DNA of 19,023 nucleotides from Rhodobacterales bacterium 34-62-10 (GTDB taxonomy: Bacteria; Pseudomonadota; Alphaproteobacteria; Rhodobacterales; Rhodobacteraceae), in the NCBI GenBank assembly GCA_002282555.1, contig NCJR01000050.1, positions 1 through 19,023 on the forward strand. The letters run 5' to 3'. This document shows positions 7,293 through 13,813 of this stretch, in pieces (the first letter of the stretch is position 1; each line of letters starts with the position of its first letter). A program made the position numbers and the translations under genes. A model generated the notes under the pieces. It was not told the origin of the DNA. It worked only from the letters and a program-made list of their open reading frames with translations, and ran no database searches.

Positions 7293-8891
7293 CTATTCCG
7301 CCTCAGCGCTTGAGATGTGGCGATGCGCCCGCATCCATCCGTCCAGCGCCGCAATCTGATCCTTGTCCATCCGCAGACCCAGCTTGCTGCGCCGCCAGAC
7401 AATATCCTCGGCCGTGCGCGCATATTCATGCCGCATCAGCCAGGCCACCTCGCGTTCCGTCAGGGTCGCGCCGAAATCACGGCCCAGATCGGCCGCAGCC
7501 TGCGCCCCGTGCAGCATGTCCAGCGCCTCGGTCCCATAGGCGCGCACCAGACGCCGTGCCCAGAACGCGGTCAGAAAAGGCACCTGCGCGCGCAACCGCG
7601 CCACCAGATCCTCCACCCCCTCCACCGGGAAATCCCCGCCGGGCAAGGGCACCCCCGCCGTCCAGGGGCCGGGCAGACCGGGAAACACGCCCCCCACCTT
7701 CTCCAGCGCCGCCTCGGCCAGCCGCCGATAGGTGGTGATCTTGCCGCCAAAGACATTGAGGACAGGTGCACCCCCGGTCCTGTCCACCTTCAGCGTATAA
7801 TCCCGCGTCGCCGCCGTGGCGCTGCTGGCCCCGTCATCGTAAAGCGGACGCACACCTGAATAGGTCCAGACGACATCGGCATCCGACAGGCTCTGCTTGA
7901 AATAGCGGTTCGCGAAATCCAGCAAGTAAGCCTGTTCCTGCGGCGTGCAGACAGGCGCGCGGGCGGGGTCGTCATGATCCGCATCCGTGGTGCCGATCAG
8001 GGTGAAATCCGTCTCATAGGGGATGGCAAAGATGATCCGCCCATCCTCGCCCTGAAAGAAATAGCATTTCTCATGGTCAAACAGCCGCCGCGTCACGATA
8101 TGCGAGCCGCGCACCAGCCGGACCCCGTCCTGCGAATTGGCGCGCAGCTTCGTGGCGATAATATCGCCAACCCAGGGGCCGGCCGCGTTGATCAGCATCT
8201 TCGCCAGATGGCTGCGGGTTTCGCCTGTGTCCATGTCCTGTGTCGTGACGCGCCAGAATGTTCCTTCGCGTTCGGCGCTGGTCAGTTTGGTCCGCACCAT
8301 GATCTCGGCCCCGCGCGCGGCGGCATCGCGGGCGTTCAACACGACCAGCCGCGAATCCTCGATCCAGCAATCGGAATATTCAAAGGCCGTCTCGAAACGG
8401 TCCTGCAAGGGCGCGCCCTCGACCGTGCCGCGCAGCGACAGGGTGCTTGTCCCCGGCAGGATCTTGCGACCGCCCAGATTGTCATAAAGAAACAACCCCA
8501 GCCGGATCATCCAACCGGGCCGCCGCCCTTTCGTCCAGGGAATGATATGGCTCAGCAGGCGCGAGGCCGGGGTTTCCGCCTCGAACCGCATATCCTTATG
8601 ATAAGGAAGGACAAACCGCATCGGCCAGCTGATATGCGGCATCGCGCGCAGCAGCACCTCCCGCTCCAGCAGCGCCTCACGGACCAAGCGGAACTCGAAA
8701 TACTCCAGATAGCGCAGACCGCCATGGAACAGCTTAGTCGAAGCCGAAGACGTGGCCGAGGCCAGATCGTTCATCTCGACCAGGCGCACGGACAGCCCCC
8801 GCCCCGCCGCATCGCGCGCGATCCCGCACCCGTTGATTCCACCACCGATCACGAACAGATCGACGATGTGCTGTGGCTGTGATGACGTCAC
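7293..8891 (-). CDS. glpD: Aerobic glycerol-3-phosphate dehydrogenase
   Basis: 532-aa FAD-dependent, membrane-associated enzyme that oxidises glycerol-3-phosphate to dihydroxyacetone phosphate and feeds electrons to quinone. The N-terminal Rossmann dinucleotide motif GGGINGCGIARDAAGRG is clear, followed by TSSASTKLFHGGLRYLE, typical of GlpD. SGVRPLYDD and FGGKITTYRRLAE mark the C-terminal half. The start is a GTG at 8891 (MTSSQPQH) with GGGGAGAGG upstream. It is the first gene of the minus-strand glp operon, 13 nt before glpS, and full length for the family. A GlpR repressor gene, often beside glpD in related operons, is not present in this window. Confidence 0.97.
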   Translation of the reverse strand: MTSSQPQHIVDLFVIGGGINGCGIARDAAGRGLSVRLVEMNDLASATSSASTKLFHGGLRYLEYFEFRLVREALLEREVLLRAMPHISWPMRFVLPYHKDMRFEAETPASRLLSHIIPWTKGRRPGWMIRLGLFLYDNLGGRKILPGTSTLSLRGTVEGAPLQDRFETAFEYSDCWIEDSRLVVLNARDAAARGAEIMVRTKLTSAEREGTFWRVTTQDMDTGETRSHLAKMLINAAGPWVGDIIATKLRANSQDGVRLVRGSHIVTRRLFDHEKCYFFQGEDGRIIFAIPYETDFTLIGTTDADHDDPARAPVCTPQEQAYLLDFANRYFKQSLSDADVVWTYSGVRPLYDDGASSATAATRDYTLKVDRTGGAPVLNVFGGKITTYRRLAEAALEKVGGVFPGLPGPWTAGVPLPGGDFPVEGVEDLVARLRAQVPFLTAFWARRLVRAYGTEALDMLHGAQAAADLGRDFGATLTEREVAWLMRHEYARTAEDIVWRRSKLGLRMDKDQIAALDGWMRAHRHISSAEAE

Positions 8892-8959
8892 GCGCCTCTC
8901 CCCAGAACGCAGAAACCTTGGGGAATTTATGAACGGATGCCCCCTAAAAAGAAAGTGAT

Positions 8960-9010
8960 TTGTTTTCGTTAATGTTCGTTTTGGAAAAAATCAGCAATTT
9001 CATGACCTTA
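8960..9010 (-). promoter_or_regulatory. Candidate glp operon promoter with DeoR/GlpR-like repeats
   Basis: Upstream of glpD, the plus strand carries two TTCGTT direct repeats at 8965-8970 and 8975-8980, exactly 10 bp apart (AACGAA on the transcribed strand). On the minus strand a TTGCTG hexamer, 17 nt and CATTAA form a weak -35/-10 arrangement that overlaps the repeats. DeoR-family repressors such as GlpR often bind repeats of this kind, so a glycerol-3-phosphate-responsive operator is plausible. Hexamer matches are poor and no regulator gene is nearby. Confidence 0.35.
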
Positions 9011-9125
9011 TCTGGCGACAGATCGGCAATATGCGTAAAGCCGAACATGAAAGAGCAGGTTTTGACCCAAACCGAACAGGCACCACCCCACCCCGGATTC
9101 GCCCCCACCTGCCCCGCATCTCGGA

Positions 9126-9151
9126 CATAGGTTTCGCGTGCGAAACCTATG
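9126..9151. repeat. parS-like palindrome 1
   Basis: Inverted repeat of 26 bp, imperfect only at the central two bases. Its core at 9131-9146 reads GTTTCGCGTGCGAAAC. It belongs to a set sharing GGTTTCGCnnGCGAAACC and lies 235 bp upstream of glpD. The core fits the general shape of parS sites (GTT...AAC arms, 16 bp), and the neighbouring gene is parB, so it is most likely a ParB-binding centromere site. Confidence 0.75.
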
Positions 9152-9186
9152 GGGGCCGCATCCCGGCCCAGCCCCACCATGCGAGA

Positions 9187-9218
9187 AGGGGGAGGTTTCG
9201 CACGCGAAACCTCCCCCC
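9187..9218. repeat. parS-like palindrome 2 (longest arms)
   Basis: 32-bp inverted repeat, imperfect only at the centre, with core GTTTCGCACGCGAAAC at 9195-9210. Its flanking bases extend the symmetry with a G-run on the left and a C-run on the right, unlike the other copies. The core centre (AC) is the reverse complement of that in palindrome 1 (GT). Likely a ParB site; it could also fold in RNA as a strong hairpin downstream of parB. Confidence 0.75.
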
Positions 9219-9251
9219 TCATGATCTGCCGTCAGGATGCCCCCGGCGGAA

Positions 9252-9271
9252 AGGTTTCGCGCGCGAAACCT
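9252..9271. repeat. parS-like palindrome 3, at the parB stop codon
   Basis: Perfect 20-bp palindrome with core GTTTCGCGCGCGAAAC at 9254-9269. Its right edge touches the last base of the parB stop codon. Spacing from palindrome 2 is 59 bp between core starts, and palindromes 1 and 2 are 64 bp apart, so the three form one cluster just beyond parB. Confidence 0.78.
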
Positions 9272-10378
9272 CAGATCGGCTCCAGCAGACGGCGGATCTC
9301 GGTCATGACGATGTCAATCAGCTCGTCATTCACGATGCGCCCTTCCAACCGGATGTAATGGCTGCGGCTGTCACGGTCGCGCACCATGGTGATGCCATTG
9401 GCGAAACGCACATAGGTATCGCCCACCTCGGTCCGGCGCGGCGGGGATTGGCGCGGGCGGCCGGGGGCCTTGCTAGGCTTGTCCACCGCTTCGGATTTCA
9501 CGATCACCGGCTCCATCAGCGCCCATTCCGCCGCCGCATCCCGGCTCACCCCCATCGCCTGCCCCGTCTCCAGCGCGTCGCGCAGATGCGAGGCCAGACC
9601 GGCGCGGATTGCGTTCACGACCCGCAACCCCTGCCGCTCGCTCAGCCTGTCGGCATGGTTCAGCATATCGCCCAGCTCCTCATGCAGCTCGGCAAAGGCG
9701 CGGATCTTGGACCGTTTCGCCTTGCTGCCGGCGTGGAACAGCGCGTTCACCGCCTCCTCCACCGACCCGAAGGCCCCCTGCCCCACGGCCAGAACCGCGA
9801 TCCGCCCGCGCTCATATTGGCTCAGGTTGCTGCGGACCTCGTTCTCCTCGACCATGGCGATATAGGCATCGGCGACATGACCGCGCGGACGGACGATGGC
9901 CTTGATCGTGGTAAAGAGCTCACCCCGCTTCTCAACCATCAGCGCGGTCATCGCCGTCAACCGCCGCCAGCCGGAGATCAGCGCGTATTGCGGCGTTCCA
10001 TCGGGCAAAGGATCGGTCTCGAACACCTCGATCGGCAGACGCACACCATGCGCGCGGATCGAGGAGATCATCTCGTCCATCTCCTCGGGGTCCACATACA
10101 TCCGGTCCCGCGACATGGCGTCCGTCACGATGTCGCTCAGACGCAGCTCCTGCACCACCAGACCGGCGGCCAAAGCCTTGCGATAGCGTTCGGCATCCGC
10201 CGTGTCGCGCGCGGCGCGCACCCAGGGCTGACGCCCCCGCGGCTGCCTCGCCGGCGATCTGCGCGATAGGTGGCATCGGCCCCAGCGGGCCACCGGATGA
10301 GGTTTCGCGCGCGAAACCCTCCTCGATCTCTTTCAGCGCGTCGGCGCTGGGGGCTTCCAGACGTTTGCGTTTAGCCAT
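9271..10378 (-). CDS. parB: Plasmid partition protein ParB, apparently split by a +1 frameshift
   Basis: ParB-family CTP-dependent DNA-binding partition protein. The reading from ATG 10378 (MAKRKRLEAPSADALKEI), overlapping the parA stop by 8 nt, gives a typical N-terminus up to about PPIAQIAGEAAAGASAL. The body from about 10220 to 9271 is in another frame. It contains the ParB N-terminal domain (LRLSDIVTDAMSRDRMYVDP), an ISGWRRLTA box corresponding to the usual GERR region, and VEENEVRSNLSQYERGR, corresponding to the ENLQR box. The 1,108-nt span is one base over a multiple of three. Dropping one C from CCC at 10221-10223 joins GASAL to VRAARDTADAERYRKAL in one frame and gives 368 aa. Either a sequencing error or a real lesion; a shorter product from GTG 10293 is possible but would have a non-homologous N-terminus. 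Confidence 0.82.
10301..10318. repeat. parS-like palindrome 4, inside parB
   Basis: Perfect 18-bp palindrome (core GTTTCGCGCGCGAAAC at 10302-10317), identical in core to palindrome 3. It sits about 20 codons into parB, where it encodes GFARET. It is about 1 kb from the three-copy cluster at the other end of the gene, so parB is bracketed by candidate binding sites. Confidence 0.75.
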
Positions 10379-11786
10379 CGGCCTGCTCCTCGGTTGCGGC
10401 CTCGGCGGCTTGCGCCTCGGCCATGGCCTGATCGCGCCACCAGGCACCGATCAGGATTTCCTTGAACTCTGCATAGGTGCGATCAAAGGCATCGCGCCCG
10501 CGGGCATAGGTGTCGCGGTTGAAGTCGCGATAATCCGCCTCGTAGATTCCGTTCACCTGCTCGCCGGCTTGGCCCACCAAAGCGGTGAATTCCTGCCGGT
10601 AGGCATTCATGAAATCGCCGAAATAGGCCTGAATGACATTGGCCAGATCGGTCTGCTGATTGGCATCGAACCGGGTGATCAACGCGCGGACCACGTCCCA
10701 TTCGAACTTCATCTCGGGCAGACCGGCGCGGCGGCGGGCGGAATTCTCACCCTCCTCGATACTGGCGAAGGTGGAATAGAGCATGTCGAAGAAGCGGCCC
10801 GTGCTGTCAAACTCCAGAAAGGACGCCCCCAAGGGCACCAGCAGGATGTCTGCGGCGGCGAGGGCGTTGATCGTCAGATAGCCGAGGGCAGGAGGGGTAT
10901 CCAACAGGACGATGTCATATTGCTCAAGAATGCCCTCATTCTCGAGGAAATGGGTCAGCGCATCCCAGAGCGGCCAGTTTCGCAGCGCCATCCGCCAGAC
11001 CGGCACCTGAAACTCGGCCCAATAAAGGTTCAGCTGCGCGCCGATCAGGTCGATATTGGGCCAGTGGGTCTTCTGGATCACATCCGAGGCCGAGACGGTC
11101 AGCGCCTCGGTCAGGGTCTCATCGAGGGGCAGGGGAGTCTCGCCCCGCGCCTCGCGCAGGCGGTTCTCCTCCTGCACGGCGAGGGCGTAATCCTTGGCGA
11201 GCAAGGGGAAGACGGTGGACCACTCATCCGCCACCTTGCCGCCCATGATCGAGGTCATGGACCCCTGGCTGTCGAGGTCGATCACCAGCACCTTGTAACC
11301 ATCCAGCGCCGCCGACATCGCCAGATGCGCCGCAGTCGAAGTCTTGCCGACGCCGCCCTTGAAATTGGCGACCGCCGCGACCTTGGCAGGCAGGCCCTTG
11401 GGCCGGTAGGGCAGGTATTTCTTGGAGGCCAATCCTTCGGCCGCGAAATGGTTTCGCAGCGAAACCACCTCCTCGAGCGTGAACCATTTGGAGCCGTTCG
11501 CCCCTTCGCCCTGCGGCAAGTCGGGGTTGTTCCTGAGCACCCGGCGGAAGTGGGCGGGTGCGATGGGCAGAAGGTAGCGGCAGATTTCCCAGGTGGAGAA
11601 TTTACGCAAACGCTTGGTGCCATCCGGGGAATAGCCGCGCTTGGCCAGATCGGAGCGGCCCCGTTCGCAAAAGGCGGCGGCCTTGGCGAATCGGGCGGTG
11701 TCCACAGGCTCGCCCAGTTTCGCGGCCGAACGGGCGGGGTCGAGGTTCTGATAGGGCGGTGTATAGAGATCCTGCTTTTTCGTCAT
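10371..11786 (-). CDS. parA: Plasmid partition ATPase ParA with N-terminal DNA-binding region
   Basis: 471-aa ParA/MinD-family ATPase that positions plasmid copies with ParB and usually represses its own operon. Residues 63-125 (STWEICRYLLPIAPAHFRRVL to WFTLEEVVSLRNHF) form a helix-turn-helix-like N-terminal domain as in P1-type ParA. The deviant Walker A is KGGVGKTS at 143-150, followed by VLVIDLDSQGS (A') and YDIVLLDTPPALGYL (Walker B). Length above 400 aa places it in the long ParA type with built-in operator binding. The ATG at 11786 (MTKKQDLYTPPYQN) fits the family start better than in-frame upstream codons, though only a weak GAGG lies 13 nt ahead. It is divergent from repB across the putative origin and overlaps parB. 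Confidence 0.92.
   Translation of the reverse strand: MTKKQDLYTPPYQNLDPARSAAKLGEPVDTARFAKAAAFCERGRSDLAKRGYSPDGTKRLRKFSTWEICRYLLPIAPAHFRRVLRNNPDLPQGEGANGSKWFTLEEVVSLRNHFAAEGLASKKYLPYRPKGLPAKVAAVANFKGGVGKTSTAAHLAMSAALDGYKVLVIDLDSQGSMTSIMGGKVADEWSTVFPLLAKDYALAVQEENRLREARGETPLPLDETLTEALTVSASDVIQKTHWPNIDLIGAQLNLYWAEFQVPVWRMALRNWPLWDALTHFLENEGILEQYDIVLLDTPPALGYLTINALAAADILLVPLGASFLEFDSTGRFFDMLYSTFASIEEGENSARRRAGLPEMKFEWDVVRALITRFDANQQTDLANVIQAYFGDFMNAYRQEFTALVGQAGEQVNGIYEADYRDFNRDTYARGRDAFDRTYAEFKEILIGAWWRDQAMAEAQAAEAATEEQADG
11449..11467. repeat. parS-like palindrome with one-base centre, inside parA
   Basis: 19-bp inverted repeat with full arms GGTTTCGC and GCGAAACC around a single A, against two central bases in the four other copies. 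It lies in parA codons for VVSLRN, in the N-terminal DNA-binding region. The half-sites are identical to those of the parS-like set, but their separation is shortened by one base. Confidence 0.6.
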
Positions 11787-12038
11787 TGTCGCTGTCTGCC
11801 TCGATGTCACATGATTTCTGTGCTGTGAGGCAAACAATCGCACATCACGGAAAAAATGTGAATCATCCATCGCGCTTTGTGGGCCGGAACCCGTGTCTTT
11901 CCGCGAAAGGAGGCAGTCTGCCCGTGAATCCTTAACTGAAAATGAACGCACAGAGCCAGAAAGTTGTAGATTCTTTAGGTATCTATAGAATCTTTATGTC
12001 ATATTAAGTGTTGTATATCAGAGGTTTAGCCATGTTTC
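11787..12038. other. AT-rich stretch between parA and the iterons (candidate unwinding element)
   Basis: About 250 bp without a gene. From about 11935 to 12035 the sequence is markedly AT-rich for this GC-rich window and abuts the iterons, the usual place of a DNA unwinding element. It contains a 7-bp inverted repeat, AGATTCT (11968-11974) and AGAATCT (11987-11993). Closer to parA, CACAT (11841-11845) and ATGTG (11856-11860) form an inverted pair that could be a ParA operator. The parA promoter must lie here, but I see no convincing -35/-10 pair. No perfect DnaA box was found by eye. Confidence 0.5.
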
Positions 12039-12148
12039 GGTATCCGGATACAGGACGAGAGGCACCCGTCTGCGGGATCAAGGGCACCCGTTTGCGGGAT
12101 GAGAGGTGCCCGGATGCGGGAAGAGGGGCACCGATTCGCAGGAGAGAC
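12039..12148 (+). repeat. Five tandem 22-bp iterons (putative replication origin)
   Basis: Five contiguous direct repeats of exactly 22 bp starting at 12039, 12061, 12083, 12105 and 12127. They share a core of the form GGyrcCCgnntnCgGGA; copies 2 and 3 are nearly identical, while the outer copies 1 and 5 are more diverged. An array beside an AT-rich stretch and upstream of a Rep_3 initiator gene is the standard layout of an iteron-controlled origin. Rep should bind these as monomers to open the origin and control copy number. Confidence 0.85.
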
Positions 12149-12165
12149 TAATCCAGCGGGATTAG
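12148..12165. repeat. Hairpin abutting the last iteron
   Basis: Perfect inverted repeat CTAATCC (12148-12154) and GGATTAG (12159-12165) with a 4-nt loop, starting at the last base of iteron 5. Role unknown; it could mark the edge of the origin or bind a host factor. Confidence 0.5.
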
Positions 12166-12258
12166 AGCCTGTGATTCGCAGTCTGCGGCGCGGAAGGGGG
12201 GCTGAAAAGCCCTGAAACGCGGGGCAGGGCGGGCGGATTGCGTCGGTGCGCGCCGAAA

Positions 12259-12312
12259 GGAACCCGTTTACGGGAAGGCGTTGCGCGGCGGGTGATCCCG
12301 TATATGGGCACC
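12259..12312. promoter_or_regulatory. Two outlying iteron-like sites in the repB leader (candidate autoregulatory operator)
   Basis: A direct iteron-like copy at 12259-12280 contains CCCGTTTACGGG, and an inverted copy at 12291-12312 matches the iteron core when read on the minus strand. The two are separated by 10 bp and face each other 80-135 bp before the repB start. In iteron plasmids Rep dimers repress their own gene through such inverted iteron-related repeats, so this is the likely operator. The repeats are visible directly; repression is inferred. Confidence 0.6.
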
Positions 12313-12393
12313 CAAAGCAGAGTTGAAGGCGGGTGCTTTTTCTGCAAGACTGAGCGAGCACCGGATAGAGTGTGAACCAAGAGCGGGCAGGCC

Positions 12394-13671
12394 ATGGCGC
12401 AGACGGAGATCAGACAGGCGGCGATCCCCCTGAGCGGGGCGCTGAAGCGGGACTCGGTCAAGAAGAACGTGGCCGCGATCCATGTCTCGGGCAAGCTGTC
12501 GCTGTTGCAGCGCAAATTGTCGAATGTCTTGCTGCTCAATGCCTATGACACGCTGGTCAGCCAGCCCAAGCACCGGATCGACGCGCGCACCCTGTGCCTG
12601 ATGATCGGTTACAACTCGAATGACATGGAGACGCTGAAACAGGCTCTGCGCGGGCTTGCAGAGACGGTTGCCGAATGGGACATGCTGGATGACAAGGGGC
12701 GTCAGGAGTGGGGCGTGTCGGCGCTCTTGTCCTATGCCAAGCTGAAAGGGGGGGTGTGCGAATATGCCTATTCGCCCGCGCTGGCCGAGAAGCTGCATGA
12801 TCCCAAGGTCTTCGCGCTGATCAACCTGAATATCCAGCGCCGCTTTACCAGCGGTCATGCGCTGGCGCTTTATGAGAATTGCTATCGTTTCGTGCGCACG
12901 GGCAGCACCGGATGGTGGCCGCTGGATCTGTTCCGGCGGCTGATGGGGGTGGATGACAGTGTCTATTACGAGACATTCAAGCATCTGAACGCCAAGATCA
13001 TCAAACCCGCCGTGGCCGAGGTGAACAAGACATCCAACATCATCCTGACGCCGCAGCTGCGCAAGGAGGGTCGCGCGGTGACGGAGATCCGCTTTCTGAT
13101 CAAGGAAAACCCACAGCTGGCCATGTTCGAGATCGACGATAGCGAAGGCGTGCGGTCGAGCACGATCTATGCGGCGCTGACGGGGCAGGGGGTGTCTGAC
13201 CGCCTGGCGCGGCAATGGATTGCGGAACATGGTGAAGATTATGTGAGTGAAAAGCTGCGTCTGGTGCGCGAGACTGCCGGGGTGGAAGATGCCGCGCGCT
13301 ATCTGAGTGCGGCAATCAGAGACGATTATCGCCCGAAAGAGGCCGCGACCCCGACACCCGAGGCCGTTGAGGCCGCCGCACGCCGGATGGAGGCGGCAAC
13401 CCAGGCCGAGCGCGAGGCGACCGCGCGGGAGGCCGAAGTCGGTGCGGCGCGGCGCGAGCGGGCGCGCAAGCTGGCCCGTGTGCGCGAGGTGGCCGAGGCG
13501 CGCAACCCGACGCAGCGCGACAGCGACAGGCGGCTGTTCCTGTCGCAACTGGAGGATGAGACGGGGCGCGAGGAGTTCGCGCGCCTCGGCTGGGCCTCGG
13601 CGATCAACGCGCAGGCGATCTTTGCCTTTTGGGAGGAGATGGTGCCCGGTATCTTTGCGGTGCCAGAATAA
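12394..13671 (+). CDS. repB: Plasmid replication initiator, Rep_3 family (RepB-type)
   Basis: 425-aa initiator of the Rep_3 (Initiator Rep protein) superfamily. These proteins bind iterons through two winged-helix domains. Residues about 20-150 (SVKKNVAAIHVSGKLSLLQRKLSNVLL onward) form the first winged helix. The segment with TSGHALALYENCYRFVRTGSTGWWPLDLFRRLMG is the classic conserved stretch, and the second winged helix follows to about 260. The tail (about 300-425) is alanine-, glutamate- and arginine-rich, probably helical or coiled-coil, ending GWASAINAQAIFAFWEEMVPGIF. The ATG at 12394 is preceded only by a weak ribosome-binding site, consistent with low expression. It is transcribed away from parAB with the iterons between them, so this is the replicon's core. 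Confidence 0.9.
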   Translation: MAQTEIRQAAIPLSGALKRDSVKKNVAAIHVSGKLSLLQRKLSNVLLLNAYDTLVSQPKHRIDARTLCLMIGYNSNDMETLKQALRGLAETVAEWDMLDDKGRQEWGVSALLSYAKLKGGVCEYAYSPALAEKLHDPKVFALINLNIQRRFTSGHALALYENCYRFVRTGSTGWWPLDLFRRLMGVDDSVYYETFKHLNAKIIKPAVAEVNKTSNIILTPQLRKEGRAVTEIRFLIKENPQLAMFEIDDSEGVRSSTIYAALTGQGVSDRLARQWIAEHGEDYVSEKLRLVRETAGVEDAARYLSAAIRDDYRPKEAATPTPEAVEAAARRMEAATQAEREATAREAEVGAARRERARKLARVREVAEARNPTQRDSDRRLFLSQLEDETGREEFARLGWASAINAQAIFAFWEEMVPGIFAVPE

Positions 13672-13813
13672 GGGCGCAATCTTGCCCAATCCGCGGATTA
13701 TTGCGGGGCGAGTCGTGTCCCGTGTCACCCGAAGGCATGGAATTTGCTGATTTTCACCTGTGCGGTACTGTGGTCCAAGCGTCACTGGACGAAATCACGA
13801 AGAGAGTGATCTG
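13672..13813. terminator. Nested palindromes downstream of repB and upstream of manC
   Basis: A perfect 12-bp palindrome AATCCGCGGATT (13688-13699) is nested within an outer inverted pair, CGCAAT (13675-13680) and ATTGCG (13700-13705), beginning 3 nt after the repB stop. It is positioned like a terminator but lacks a T-run, so it may be Rho-assisted or only an insulator. The rest of the gap should hold the manC promoter, for which I see no strong match. Confidence 0.35.

Noticed and set aside
5147..7738. 863-codon open frame on the plus strand
   Set aside because: It is antisense to glpT and glpS, is rich in His, Arg, Gln and Pro, and has no domain features. The minus-strand ATPases have all expected motifs.
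8944..9222. 92-codon minus-strand frame upstream of glpD
   Set aside because: It translates through two parS-like palindromes and the AT-rich glp promoter region, and has no ribosome-binding site or recognisable similarity.
9126..9271. Palindromes as Rho-independent terminators of parB, or as a CRISPR array
   Set aside because: There are no T-runs after the hairpins, copies also lie inside coding sequence, and spacing and flanks do not fit CRISPR repeats. Binding sites fit better.
13745..13775. TTGCTG-based promoter for manC
   Set aside because: The -35-like hexamer is present, but no acceptable -10 lies at 16-18 nt, so it was not listed as a promoter.
12268..13785. 505-codon open frame on the minus strand
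   Set aside because: It mirrors repB, whose Rep_3 motifs are clear. The antisense product has low-complexity Arg/Leu/Gln composition.
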